In this document: in pieces, positions 27,884-38,800 of the stretch
Layout: each line of letters starts with the position of its first letter
How positions within the stretch are numbered: position 1 is the first letter of the stretch
Source of the DNA: Vitrella brassicaformis
Taxonomy: Eukaryota > Sar > Vitrellaceae
Length of the DNA stretch: 64,000 nucleotides
Assembly (NCBI GenBank): GCA_001179505.1
Contig: CDMY01000562.1
Coordinates: 62,001 to 126,000, forward strand
Direction: 5' to 3'
Position numbers and translations under genes: made by a program
Notes under the pieces: model-generated
Database searches by the model: none
What the model saw: the letters and a program-made list of their open reading frames with translations, nothing else
Told to the model about the DNA's origin: nothing

Positions 27884-29155
27884 ACTAGTGGTAGCTCGAT
27901 TGATTGAATGCTCGCCATCTATCCTGTCAGGCCCGATATGTTGTGCCGGGTCCACCCACCCACCCACCCACCTGTCTGTCTGTCTGTCTTGTCGTCTTTT
28001 TTCGCGGATGAGCATGATCCGATCCGATGGGATCCACTTCTTGAATGTGCCGTGGAGTCTATGCCTTCGTTCGTCCGTGCGCGGCGTTTGAGTGGCTGCG
28101 TGTGCCTGTGTGCACACGTGTGTGTGCGTGTGTGTGTGTGTGTGGATCGGATAAGCATACATGTATACTATACATGTGTTTTATACATCGATGGACCCGG
28201 GTTGAAGCCCAAACCGTCTGTCGAGGTTGCGGCATGGTGTGCTGACAAGCACTCACAGATGTGCCACACCGCTGGCCAGTGGGGTGTAGGCCCTTGCGGA
28301 TTGCCTACTCCCCTAGCGCTCTCCCTGCCTACCTCTCTCCCTCCCTCCTGGCTGCCTGACTGCTCGAGTTCCGTCTCCTGTCGAGTTCCGGACATGTGCA
28401 GTCCACACGTCGCTCCAACCGGCGCGCACAAGATTAATCCAAGGGGAACTCTCAGACTGGATGTCCATGGATCATCGCTGTGTGTGTCTGATGTCATGAA
28501 AGAGAACCTCCGGTTCTACCGGTGCTTATAATGCAATTGGGCAATTGGTTGGAAGAGAGAGACATGTCGCTAGCTCATGGACCCGAAACGTTTGTCTGTC
28601 GACAGCAAGCTGAGAGCACCTGTTCAGCGGTCATGTTATGAACATATTTGCGAATTTTTCCAAAGGGATTTGAGGGCTCATAGAGGCCAGCAAAACATGC
28701 ACGCAGAGTGACAAAATGACCTCCCGCATGTAATTGAATGCAGCTGTCATTGAGTGCATGTGTATGGATGTCGATCACACATGTCCGTACAAAATAAAGC
28801 AATGGTGGGACACACAATCAGTCATTGATTGTCTCATTCTGTGTCTCTCTCTTCACCAAAACAGAATCAGACCAAAACAGACGAGAAACAGACAAAAACT
28901 GTTGGCACAAAAGTTTGATAGGCGACAACACACACAGACATTAATACATAGACACACACAGACCGACACACAGAACGTGCATGGATGAGTGAATGCACGT
29001 TCTGCCGGAAGTCGACGAATCAGTCGTATGGCGAACACGGCCGCTGCATACAACAAAGCAGGAATGTCCATCACACTCAACCTGCACAAACGCACGCCCA
29101 CATGTTTGGAGACACCAACATCGACAAACGGGCGTGGTGATTCTCTTGGTCTTAT
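27839..29155. other. Intergenic, tail-to-tail; two small perfect inverted repeats
   Basis: Between the E2 stop and the end of the 29156 gene. Contains (TG)n near 27862 and 28115-28143, (CCAC)n near 27953-27972, a 9+9 bp palindrome at 28159-28177, and an 11+11 bp inverted repeat with 12-nt loop at 28971-29004. An open minus-strand stretch near 28960-29080 after a decent acceptor (tttgtgcag) could be an extra 3' exon of the neighbouring gene. I could not join it in frame. Confidence 0.5.
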
Positions 29156-30514
29156 TCACTGAGAACTGAGATGAGCTTTTGAGTTGGCCAGGTCCATAAA
29201 GCTCTTGACATTCTCGTCTGGCCAGTGAACCGACAGTAGGGTGGGAAGCCGCACTTGGTGCTTCAGGCGGGTGGGGCAGCGCTGCGCGACACGCCGAAGC
29301 AGATGCTCCAGCAGACGCATGCAGGCGTGCAGGGCACAGATGCTCGTCCATGACGAAGGCTGCCCGCCCGCCGCCACTGGATGGCCGGTGGGCACACGGC
29401 AACTGAGGTCGCCGACCTTGATCATGGGCACTGGGTCAGCTGGCTTCACCTGCGTCCTCTGCAGTCGCCGGGGCGCTTGCGGCAGCTCGTGAGGCTTGAG
29501 CTTCAGCAGCGACATGAAGTCAGACACACTGCCCGTCACAGTCAACCTGACACACACACACACACACACAGAGACATATCCATCCATCCATCCTTCCTTC
29601 CTTGCAGTGTGTGTCATAGTGTCTCCTTCACTCACAGCTTTTGTGTCGGGCCGGGGCTGATTGCCATGGACTTTGATGTCGCTCGAGCTCTCGCTGCTGC
29701 TTTTGCAGTGCGAGGGCCTTGGCGCCGACGCGACGCGTGCAATTGGCTTCGGCGGCACCTCTTCCTCCTCTTCTATCTGGTCGACGGGCCCGTCGGGCAT
29801 ATCCTCGTCCACCTCATCGTCCCATCCCCTGCCCTCTCCCCCCAGACTGCCTCGTCCCCGCTTCTTGGCTGTGCCGACCTCAGCGTCGCCGTCCTCTCCC
29901 CCCTCCATCTCGTCCAGGTCGGCGTGGCGGTTGGCCTCCTGCCCGTCGTCCAGCTGGGCCATCAGCCCGTCGCCAGCATGCTGATGGACGTCAGGTCCGA
30001 ATGACGGTCGGACTCGTCATCTGAACGGTGAAAGAGGTGCAGTGAGTGATTGAGTGAATGAAGTCGCAGTGCAAGAGTGAAATGACTGACAATGCGAGTA
30101 TGTGTGTGCGTGGTGGGCGGCGCCGCTGGAAGATACGCCAGGCGGGCGCTGAGGATGGTGCTGGCATGTTTGTCGCATGATTGAGGGTTGGTCGAGTCGA
30201 TTGACGCAGTTCATTTCATGAGACACCGACAGACTCTGCCTGCCGTTGCGCCATGAAACAGGCAATAACGGAAGAAAAAAAATGACTGACAATCATTGCT
30301 TACCCTGGTGCTCCGCCTTCCGGCGCTTGTTCGCACCTGAGTGAGAGGCAGACACATGGACAAGTGAATGAATGGTGTCGTTGAACAGTGCTGCTTCTCT
30401 CTATTGGTTTCTCTGCTCACCGGTTGTCAATGACCGGCTGCGCTTTTTCTTGGATGGCTGATAGACAGATGTGAAAGGCTTTCCTTTGAGGCCTTTCTTC
30501 TTCTTTGGACCCAT
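29156..30514 (-). CDS. Lys-rich / acidic nuclear-type protein, frame uncertain
   Basis: Family not recognised. Start exon 30421-30514 begins MGPKKKKGLKGKPFTS and has a second basic cluster (SKKKRSRS). Exon 30304-30336 adds ANKRRKAEHQ. Exon 29636-30020 holds a strongly acidic stretch (DEMEGGEDGDAEVG, WDDEVDEDMPDG, IEEEEEVPPKP). Exon 29156-29546 reads LTVTGSVSDFMSLLKLKPHELP and ends AHLSSQ. The basic and acidic runs suggest a nucleolar or chromatin protein. Problem: exon lengths fit a single frame at both ends of the third exon, but that frame has stops inside it (TGA near 29966). The acidic stretch is in another frame. Either there are two compensating indels, an unrecognised splice, or two genes, the second starting MAISPGPTQKL near 29665. 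The 30021-30303 intron contains a dispersed repeat. Confidence 0.45.
30112..30255 (+). repeat. Dispersed repeat, copy A (inside an intron)
   Basis: About 144 bp closely matching 56299-56425 in the same orientation. The shared core starts with a GC-rich palindromic block (ggcggcgccgc) followed by ctggaagatacg. It resumes at ttgacgcagttcatttcatg / ttgacacagttcatttcatg and runs through ccgacagactctgcctg. Copy A carries extra bases near 30156-30180. It lies wholly within the intron 30021-30303 of the minus-strand gene. No terminal repeats or coding capacity seen; possibly a SINE- or MITE-like element. Confidence 0.75.
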
Positions 30515-31378
30515 GGTGGCTTAGAAGGCACAGAGAACGCCTTAGAAGGATACCAACGCTCTTTATTGCTCCTATCCTGCAGCTGCTTGCTGTAAATGCA
30601 TGCGTCACCGGGGCGGGGGGGGGCCTCTGCGAGCTCCGTCTCGAGTTGAAGCTTTTGGACCATCGCTGCTGATAGATCTCATCCATACATATACGTACAC
30701 ATGACATGGCCGTCGAAAAATGCTAACAACTCGATGGTTTGTGGGTCCCAGGCCACCATTCTCGGTGAGCGGACGCCTCACTCACTTCCCCACATGTGTA
30801 GCGTGGGGATTTGCGAGAAATGCTTTCTGTGTGGACTTTTCCTTAGGTCGGCGTGACGTTCCTTATGTCCATCGGCACCAAATGGCAAACAACTCATCGG
30901 CTTCTTGGCCAATCGGCCTGAAACTCGGCATGTGAGGTCCTCTCACCAAGACGGAAATCTGTACCGTTGGGATTTCCGAGATATGGTCTGTGTGTGGCTG
31001 GAGGGCCTCACGCCATAACAAATGTGTAACCGACGTGTACAAGGTGGCCGTTGAACAGAGCCTCTCAGTTTGAAGTGGACGTCTGATACCATTGGTCTGG
31101 CAGGTAGGTGAGTCAGTGCATGTCAGTCAGCACAACAAGAAGTCTGTGTGTGTGTGTGTGGAAGGGGTGTCTGATGGTTGAAAACTGTACGAGTTTCATC
31201 TTGTGAGACTGCTTATAACTGCAGTGCCTTTCATCAGTCCTCAATCTGTGCCTTGTGTCAGTCCACTCACTCAACATCTCCCTTCCACCATGCATGTCTC
31301 TGATAGGGTGTCTCTCAATCACTAATTCTTGGGACTCGGCACAATGTGTTCTGTTTGTGACTGGATGGGAAGGAAGTG
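30515..31378. other. Intergenic between tandem minus-strand genes
   Basis: Upstream region of the 30514 start codon and downstream of the 31379 gene. Two segments, about 30801-30836 and 30964-30999, are imperfect copies of each other (core ggatttgcgagaaatg against ggatttccgagatatg), perhaps a decayed tandem repeat. No coding exon supported. Confidence 0.45.
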
Positions 31379-32088
31379 TCAGTCAAGCCAGTCGGACCCA
31401 CTCTCGTCTTCTTCTTCATCCGGCTCCCAATCCGAATCCGAATCCGAATCCGAATCGATCAGATAGTACCCCTCTGTGTCGGGCTCATCTTCTTCCATGA
31501 TCTCCCTCCTGTCCATTATCTCTGCCTCGCGCGCGCGCCGGGCCCTCCGTCCTTGTCTGAGCCTCGCTTCTCCGCGCCGGCCTGTGTGGAAGCCTACACG
31601 CTCACCGTCCGTCTTGTCTTTGGGCGACCGGGCATGCCCGGCCGGCTTCCTGAAGCCGGTGGGGACGCAACAGCGGCAGCTGGCGAAGAGTCCGTCCAAA
31701 AGGCTAGCCCTCCTCTCTGACATGAGCTCCTCGGGGGTCAGCTCGGCGTCGTACTTCGAAGAAGCGAAGTCCAGGATCTCGGCCGAGGTGTTTCCAGCTT
31801 CCAATCGTTCCCACTTCTCGAACACGCGAATGTAGTTGAGCGTTTCGACTGTACAGGGGACGTACTGAATCTTCCACGAGGGGTCTAGGTATGCGTGTGT
31901 ACGGTCGTGTGCCGTACACTCCCATGGCGCCAGGCACTCATCCGGACTCTCTTCGTATCGTAGCTTGCACCAGGCCAACAAAGGGGAGAGACACCGACAA
32001 AGGGGGAGAGATTTGTATGAGTGTCAAATTGGCGGACCGGACCAGCCAAAGGCACAGACACTTGCAAGTGTAAGCTTGACACTCTCAT
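31379..32088 (-). CDS. Unrecognised protein with acidic Asp-Ser repeat tail
   Basis: Exons 32062-32088 (27 nt, MRVSSLHLQ) and 31379-31963, joined in phase, give about 203 residues. The long open frame has no ATG near its start, which is why an upstream mini-exon was sought. The donor CAA|GTGTCT and acceptor gtgcaag flank a pyrimidine-rich intron. The protein has a compact N-terminal half (LRYEESPDECLAPWE, WKIQYVPCTVETLNYIRVFEKWERL), a Cys pair (CRCC), a basic middle, and the tail DSDSDSDSDWEPDEEEDESG coded by a 6-bp tandem repeat at about 31432-31457. Function unknown; an acidic tail is common in nuclear or chaperone proteins. The first exon is weakly supported. Confidence 0.5.
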
Positions 32089-32322
32089 GTTAGTTCCGCT
32101 CAGTTCCCTGGCGCCAGCTGTCGAGCATCTGCATCTCTCTGCAGAGACATAAGAAGGGACAAAACCAACCATGTATGTACACAGGCGAAGAAAAGAAGAC
32201 GAAGTCCATCATTGTGTTCTTCCTCATTACCATAGCACCAGGGACAACCAAGCACATCCGGTCCATCGCACTGCCGACTCAGAGTCGCGACTCGAGACGC
32301 GGAGGCCCCCTCTCGGCCCCCA

Positions 32323-32911
32323 CTAGCCGTCGGCCTTCCTCGCACCTCGAACGACGGGGCACCTCGAACGACGATGGCAGAGGCGGTTGCTGCCGGCGGG
32401 CGGCTGTCGAACATTGGTGAAGGTGATTTCCTCCTCCCCATTGCCCACGTCCGTCTTCGAGAACTCTTTGCCCTTCCACAGTGCCCCACAGATGCCGTTG
32501 ACCATCCGTGCCCAGATCGACCTGCCGGGCACAGCGATGGGCAGGCCCTTCGCGAGGGCCTTGCTGCCTAGTGTGGCAAGGGGGAGGCCCGCCGAGCCGT
32601 CACCATTGAGGAACAACTCCTCGAGAGCACGCCGGTCGAGGCCTCTCAGATCCGCCAAAGTGCGCGGCACTGTCGCAGTCTCGGCTGTGGCTAAGCAATC
32701 AATGACAACCATGGAGAGAAGAAGGTGTATTGCAAAAGCTGGCTTCTCTCGGCGTGTGCGTGTGTGTGTGTCTGTCTGACTGACCTGCACTGTTAAGCTT
32801 CTGCATTCGCAGAGCTCGAGCACTGGTATCTCTGCCTTCCCCAGCCCGTGGGAGGCTTCGGGGGCTGTCTTGGAGGCAGTGTGGGATCCTGGAGGCTCTC
32901 ACCGACGCCAT
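32323..32911 (-). CDS. Unrecognised small protein, possibly organelle-targeted
   Basis: Exons 32785-32911 and 32323-32690 join in phase (GCA G|GTCAGT to TTAG|CC), giving about 164 residues. The first 40 residues are Arg/Ser-rich and low in acid (MASVRASRIPHCLQDSPRSL), like a transit peptide. The body reads PRTLADLRGLDRRALEELFL, GLPLATLGSKALAKG, ARMVNGICGALWKGKEF and EEEITFTN. The ALWKGKEF piece recalls a motif in plastid lipid-associated (fibrillin) proteins, but this is weak. The C-terminal end after TFTN may be wrong if another intron follows. Divergent from the EF-hand gene at 33360. Confidence 0.45.
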
Positions 32912-33359
32912 GAACTACAGACAACAGCCTGGGATGCATCAGCGGTTCTTCTCATGCACCTGTCAGCCAGGGACCCGCCTGCACACACACCTGAAAGAGA
33001 ATCATGTGGAGCAGCCTTGCAACCGAGTCCCACACGTGCCTTTCACCTAGAAGGCTGCAGACGACGAACACCGAACCCCTCATGTGGGCAGGTCGCGGGA
33101 CAAATTGAATTTCAGTGCAAACGACGCACGGGACCGTCAGGATGTGCGTGGTTACGCCCTGCCGCGCGAGAGAAGGGGAGACGAAACAGCGAAGACGGAT
33201 CGCGAAGACGGATCGCGATTCGCGAGCTTGTTGGCAGTCGGATCTTGAACCATCGAACGACGCCTGCGCATTGTATCCGGTCGCAATGTGATTGTTCTGT
33301 TGTCAAGATTGATTGATTGGCTTATTGAGTCTTGAGTCACTGAGTCATTGCTTGAACCG
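32912..33359. promoter_or_regulatory. Upstream region shared by 32911 (-) and 33360 (+) genes
   Basis: 448 bp between divergent starts. Largely free of microsatellites. Contains a short direct repeat (gacggatcgcgaa near 33194-33222). No promoter motif recognised. Confidence 0.35.
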
Positions 33360-33802
33360 ATGACCAAGAGCACCAGCAGCTTGTTCGACGGCGTTGCCGT
33401 GGCCGCATCGGGGAGGACAGAGGTACGTATTGTACGTGTATGGCCTGCGGCGAACGAACACACGATTGTTGAGTATGGCAATTATAGATGTGTGTGTCTG
33501 TCTTTCTTTTTCGTGTCAGGTGTTCCGCGTGGCGGCCAAGGCGTCCGCCCGCGACAGCGCGGCTGCGGAGCGCATCGTGCAAATACTGAGGGTGAGATGA
33601 GGGCAGCGCGTTTCGAATGTGTGTGCCTGCTTGTGTGTCTGCTGCCTGTCAGGAGCTGGACACCGATCAGGATGGGAAGTTCAACACAGAGGAAGTGGTT
33701 GTGGCCGTCAAGATGGTGGGATGCGGTTGGCAGGCCGATCAGAGAAGGATGCGCTCATGCAACAGACAGACAGACAGACAGATGGACTCACTCTGCCGGC
33801 TG

Positions 33803-33839
<37 letters not shown>

Positions 33840-34201
33840 TGTGCGTCTGTGAGTGGTCAGCTGCTTCACGAGAGGTCCGTCACGAGGCAGCTCAAGTGAG
33901 AGTCACACACACACACACACACACAGAGAGAGAGATGCCACAGCACCCCTCCTATGATGGATGCTGCACGTGGCTGTGTGTGCAGGTGGGTGATTGCTGC
34001 GATGGCCGCCTTTTAGTGAGACTGCAGACACGCAGCTGAGCTGATGAGCACACTGCTTGTCTGTCTGCCTGTCTGTCTGTCTGTTTGTCTGTCTGTGTGT
34101 ATGGTATGCAGTGCGGCCACGTTGGCCATCATCCTGGGCCTGGTCGTTGGTGGATCTGAATGTAAGCCGACCAACCGACCAAACACGTCTCCCTCTACCC
34201 C

Positions 34202-34232
<31 letters not shown>

Positions 34233-35106
34233 GACAAAGGAGGCGACAGTGGGGGAGGGCGGGGTGTTCCGCAGCAAGCGCGACAGCAACGTCAAGATCA
34301 GGACACAGGAGGACCTTGACCTCTATGAGCTCAGCGACCTGTTCAGCACGCCGCTGGAGCAGTACGACCGGCTGGAGGCCATCCTGGTGCCGCACGGCAA
34401 CGACACTTTCGGCCACTACAGAGTGGCATCCATCCTCAACACACACGACTCACTCGCCTTCACATTCGTAAGCAAAGCAATCCCATTACTGAAGTAAGGA
34501 GCCAAACACACTCTCCTCTCCTCACCTCACCGTAGTTGGTGTCCGTCAATCCGTGTGTTTGTTGGTCCCTCTGACAGATGAGGGGCGAGGTTCTGAGTGT
34601 GCGTGCGGACGGCTACACCTTCACGGATGCGCGGGACAGGACGCTGCGGGACGTGACCTTCAAGCAGGAGGAGGACGAGGCGGCCTCGAGGCGGAGACTG
34701 ATGCCGTCCTTTATGAGTGGGGGTGGGAGGAGCAGGGGGTACAGCCCTCACCTCGCCATCAGGTACCTCACCTGTCCCTTGGTGCGCTGGATGCGCGTGT
34801 GGTGTGAGCGTCCCTTAAAGCTTGTGTCCTTTGCTGTGCTGTGTCCGTCCGTCCCTCGCTGCGCTGGTAGGTGTCGCAATGGTGCGCGGGATCCTCAGTG
34901 CCTCTCCGCCAGTGCACAACGCGTCTTCTCGGTAGGTCACACAGGGGAGGCGACTAGCTAGAGTCGGCAGTCCCACCCTCGTGTGTGTGTGTGTTGGATC
35001 CGATCCACAGGGCGTGACGCACTCGTTTGTGATAGGCGGGCGGCGTGTGGACGTGCCCTTTAACAGCCCAGTCATCCGCTCGTATGTCGGAGGGTCCTCC
35101 AGCTGA
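33360..35106 (+). CDS. EF-hand protein with one transmembrane helix
   Basis: Ten exons (33360-33422, 33520-33591, 33653-33715, 33861-33895, 33986-34015, 34112-34161, 34232-34467, 34578-34762, 34871-34931, 35011-35106) total 296 residues with all phases matching. Residues about 48-60 hold one canonical EF-hand loop, DTDQDGKFNTEE, preceded by a helix (SARDSAAAERIVQIL). A single hydrophobic helix follows at about 80-105 (WVIAAMAAFYAATLAIIL, then GLVVGG). The rest (FRSKRDSNVKI, LYELSDLFSTPLEQY, GGRRVDVPFNSPVIRSY) is an unrecognised soluble domain of about 190 residues. A calcium-sensing membrane protein is a reasonable inference; side of the membrane unknown. The motif alone is strong, the overall family is not known to me. 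Confidence 0.7.
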
Positions 35107-36154
35107 GTGAGTGAGCCCATGGAAGGGAGCAAGGATGAGATATCTAGATGAGACGAATGAATGGTGTGGGGCATATGGAATGCAGCGCAGCGCAGCGCAG
35201 CCAGCCGTGGGGTGCGACAGACAGACAGACAGACAGACATCAATCCAATCAATGGTCAGACATGAGTGAGTGCGATGCCTGCACGACACGGCGTGACTTC
35301 ATGCTGCACGCACGTATTACGTACGCTGCAGCGCACTGCACTGCACTGGCCTGAGCTGAGCTGAGCTGAGCTGGGCTGGGCTGGGTCGGTGCTGTGCTGC
35401 TGTTGTTGTACTTGGTGTCTGTCTGTCGAGGGTGGGGTGGAGAGAGAGAGCTCTTTTCTCTGTAGGAGGGTTTTTAGTGTCAGTGAGGACACTGCTGGCT
35501 TAGTCAGTCGCTGTTTTTCCAGTCAACTTGTTTGTTCAACGGTCCCCTCACACACACACACACAGAATGCTGCGTACCCAGCTGTTTATTGGTCTGTGAG
35601 TCGTCTGTGGCCATGCCGACGTCGACAGGCGTGGTTTGGTGGCCTTTAGTGGGTGAGACGTTGTGTCTTATTGTGTGCGTTTCGACTATGGGTGTGGCGT
35701 GTCGGTGGGGAGAGGCATGACGGGCGGACGGGTGCGCTGCATTCATTGTTTGTCGTGTTTAGTGGACGAGCCATCCGACACACACAGACAGACATGGGCT
35801 TCACCCAAATCGTAAGCAACGTCCCGATACACCTCACACGTGACCATGTGCAGACAGCAGCAAACGCGTCCGACACACAGACGCACAGACACACACACAC
35901 GTGACACACACACACAGTGGTTCCATCGATGGATTGATGGATGGATTGATGGATGGGTGGATGATCGACACCACACGTACGGCCAGCAGCTGAGCTGCCG
36001 CCAGACCAAACCACACCAGACCAAACCACACCAGACCAGACCAGACCAGCCCCCCGCCCCCCTCTCCCCATTCACACACCAACCAAATGGATCAGATCAC
36101 TCAGCCCACCCCAGCCACTCTCAAGCGGCCTCCACACAACACGCCGCTCCTCAT
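35107..36154. other. Intergenic, tail-to-tail
   Basis: About 1.05 kb between convergent stops. Holds (GACA)n at 35217-35240, repeated gctga blocks near 35350-35380, (CA)n at 35550-35565 and 35888-35915, (TGGA)n near 35930-35960 and repeated ccagaccaaaccaca units at 36000-36045. No supported exon. Confidence 0.6.
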
Positions 36155-37217
36155 TCACTTGTTGTCTCTGCTGTCCAGCCAGGTGGCGATAGGCCTGGCC
36201 CACAGGGACGGCGTGGTCAGCAGCTTCGCTATCGTCAGGTCCTCCTCTCGGACGAACGGAAAGAACTCAGCGAAGTCGTCTGTGGGCATCTCGACCCCCC
36301 GCTCAATCGACCAGTACTCGGCCAGGAAGTAGACCTGCCGCGCACCGACGACAAAGTTGAATCCAGGCAGAAGCAGCCACCAGACAGCCAGCGGCTCAGT
36401 TAGGCCCCTGTTCGCGAACAGCTCGTTCACCTTCTTGTACTGATGGTCCACACACACACACACACACACACGGATAGAGAGAGAGAGAGAGTCCAGCACA
36501 TCCGCTGTGTCTGTCTGTCTGGGTGTGCGTACCAAGAAGTACTGGTTGAGGTAGATCCACGCGAACGCGCCCCAGAAGGCAGGCTCGAACGTATCGTAGT
36601 CGACGATCCCGGCAACCACGCCAGCCACGAACGGGGCGACAACGAGTGTGCCTCCGAGACCCTTCCCCATGAACATTCTCAGCTCCTCCTCTATCGCCCA
36701 TTTGTACCACAAGTACCATGCCAAACCAATCGGGGGAGCCAGCAGCGCGATCCACTTTGCGGCCTTCGGCCATCCCTTCGGGTCTCTCTCCTCGCCCACA
36801 ACAGCACCGAACGAAGGAAAGGCCCAGTTCAGATTCCTCGGCACACCCTGCAGCCGCACACACCGACAGAAGAACTTCAAGTCCGGTCGAGCCATTCTGT
36901 CCGTTGCAAATACATACCGGCAGCTGCGGCGGCTCGAAAGGCAGGGCCTCTTCGTCAGGCTCGTAGGGAAGCACCTCGGGCTCACGAATCGTCGGCTGCG
37001 GGGCGGTCCATGGGAAGCGAAACGCATTCAGGCGAGATAATGACGAGTAGCTAGGCCCGGCGGCGGCTGAGGTGGAGTGCATAAGAGGCGCCACAGGCGA
37101 GCGGACAGGTGATGGGGATATCGATGTGAAGGTGGGGAGAGAACGGTGGACAGCTGCGGCTGCAGAGGATGCGACGATGCCGAGGAACGGAAAGATCTGG
37201 AGCGGAAGGCCTTGCAT
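36155..37217 (-). CDS. Plastid-type integral membrane protein, unknown function
   Basis: Three exons (36918-37217, 36533-36847, 36155-36439) total 299 residues. The N-terminus has a signal-peptide-like core (LPLQIFPFLGIVASSAAAAV) followed by Ser/Pro-rich sequence, typical of bipartite plastid leaders. The mature part has three or four hydrophobic segments: AKWIALLAPPIGLAWYLWY, LVVAPFVAGVVAGIVDY, AFWGAFAWIYLNQYFLV and WWLLLPGFNFVVGARQVY. It ends in a conserved-looking soluble tail (YWSIERGVEMPTDDFAEFF, LWARPIATWL). I recall no name for it. Divergent from the elongase gene with 203 bp between the starts. Confidence 0.6.
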
Positions 37218-37420
37218 CTTGCAGAGAGGGCCTCAGATCGCCAAACGATCGACCTCGGCGACCAGTGGCATTTAGCTCGCATGAGGGCAGCGGTGGAGAA
37301 GCAAAAAGAAAAGGCTAAAGGCTCCTCTCCAGCCCTTCTCCAGCCTTGAATTCGGCAGTTGTTGTGTTTGCGAAAAGCGAGAACAGTGCAAGAAGAGCCC
37401 AAGACAAGCGTGCTTTATTG
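37218..37420. promoter_or_regulatory. Shared upstream region of plastid-type membrane protein (-) and elongase (+)
   Basis: 203 bp between divergent ATGs. The elongase frame stays open upstream to about 37346 without another ATG, so part of this is probably 5' UTR. No motif recognised. Confidence 0.3.
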
Positions 37421-38361
37421 ATGAGTCTGGTGGAGCTACAGACACATCTTGATGACACCGGCGACAAGGTGCTATCGTTCTTCAACCCAGATCTGCCAGC
37501 CGACCCGCCCAACCGCGGCCGCTTCCTCCTCTCGGGCAGCGAGGCCTTCCTCACCGCAGCCGCATACGTCCTCTTCGTCACTCTCGCGCCCCTTCTCGTC
37601 AAAGCACTGTTCGGCAATGGCAATGGCAATGGCGAGGGGAGCGAGGATGCAAAGGCGGCAGGATGCAAGACGACTGTGCTTGGGAAGTTCGCCAGGGAGC
37701 CGATCCTGTTCGTGACGGTCATCTACAATGCGGTGCAGGTGGGGCTGTGCAGCTGGATGGTCTGGGCGGCCATCGACTACTTCTGGCGGCACAAGTACAA
37801 GCTCGTGTGCAACGCGTATGACCCACACGAACCAGGTCGGGGGGTGCACCGACCGGTGGGGTGGGATGGTGGGTGGAAGCCGGCCTGCCTGCCTGCCTCT
37901 GCCTACTTCGTGTAGCTAGCTATGTGCCTGCGTGTGAGTGTGTGCTGCGTCGTGTTGCTGCCTGCATTGTGTCTTGTCTTGTCTTGTCTTGTCTTGTGCA
38001 GGCATGGCGTGGCTCGTCTGGGTCTTCTACCTGTAAGCACAGCGCAGCGCAGCCATCCCACCCATCCACCACACCACACGACGCACACACACGGATTGGA
38101 TTGCTTCGGCAGCTGCAGTGCAGTGCAGTGCAGTGCTCTCTCTGTTGTCTGTCACGTGATGTGTTGTGATGCATAGTTCCAAGGTGTTGGATTTCCTGGA
38201 CAGCGTGTTCATCGTGGTGCGGCGCAAGTGGCGGCAGCTGTCCTTCCTGCATACGTACCACCACACGACCATCTTCCTCTGCTACTGGCTCAACGCCAAC
38301 GCGGGATACGACGGAGATGTCTACCTCACCATCATTCTCAAGTAAACCTAAGCGACGACCA

Positions 38362-38398
<37 letters not shown>

Positions 38399-38800
38399 CA
38401 GGCAGGCCGAACGAGGTGGATGGGCGCTGGTGGTCTGTCTGTGTGTGTGTCAGTGGGACTGTGCACATCGTCATGTACTTCTACTACCTGGTGCGGACAT
38501 TGGAGGTGCCGGTGCCCAAGCTGCTGAAGCAGGCCATCACGCACCTGCAGAAGGTGCAGTTCGTCCTGATGAACAGCCAGGCGGCCTGGCTGCTGGCCAA
38601 CGGCTGCCCCTACCCCCCTCGCGTCACCTGGATGTACCTCATCTATATCATCTCCCTGCTGCTGCTCTTCCAGGACTTTGCCAACAGGGAATACGGTCAG
38701 TCAGTCAGTCAGTGGGGTCTTATGGGTGGCTGTGGCTGTGTGGTGATGTGATGTGTTGTCTTGTGAGGTGCGTGCAGGCAAGAAGAAGAAAACGGCTTGA
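37421..38800 (+). CDS. ELO-family fatty-acid elongase (3-ketoacyl-CoA synthase)
   Basis: ER membrane condensing enzyme that adds two carbons from malonyl-CoA to a fatty acyl-CoA. Five exons (37421-37835, 38002-38032, 38176-38341, 38454-38695, 38779-38800) give 291 residues, a normal length. Motifs in order: SKVLDFLDSVFIV, the catalytic histidine box HTYHH, NGTVHIVMYFYY and QFVLMNSQA, with about seven hydrophobic segments. The tail GKKKKTA is a Lys-rich ending of the ER-retrieval type. Which chain length or desaturation class it uses cannot be told by eye; the HTYHH box is compatible with either saturated/monounsaturated or PUFA elongases. An in-frame stretch upstream of the ATG lacks another start. 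Confidence 0.92.

Noticed and set aside
28140-28560. Possible tRNA or small RNA gene near 28190-28260
   Set aside because: A few stem-like pieces occur, but no cloverleaf with T-loop and acceptor pairing could be drawn.
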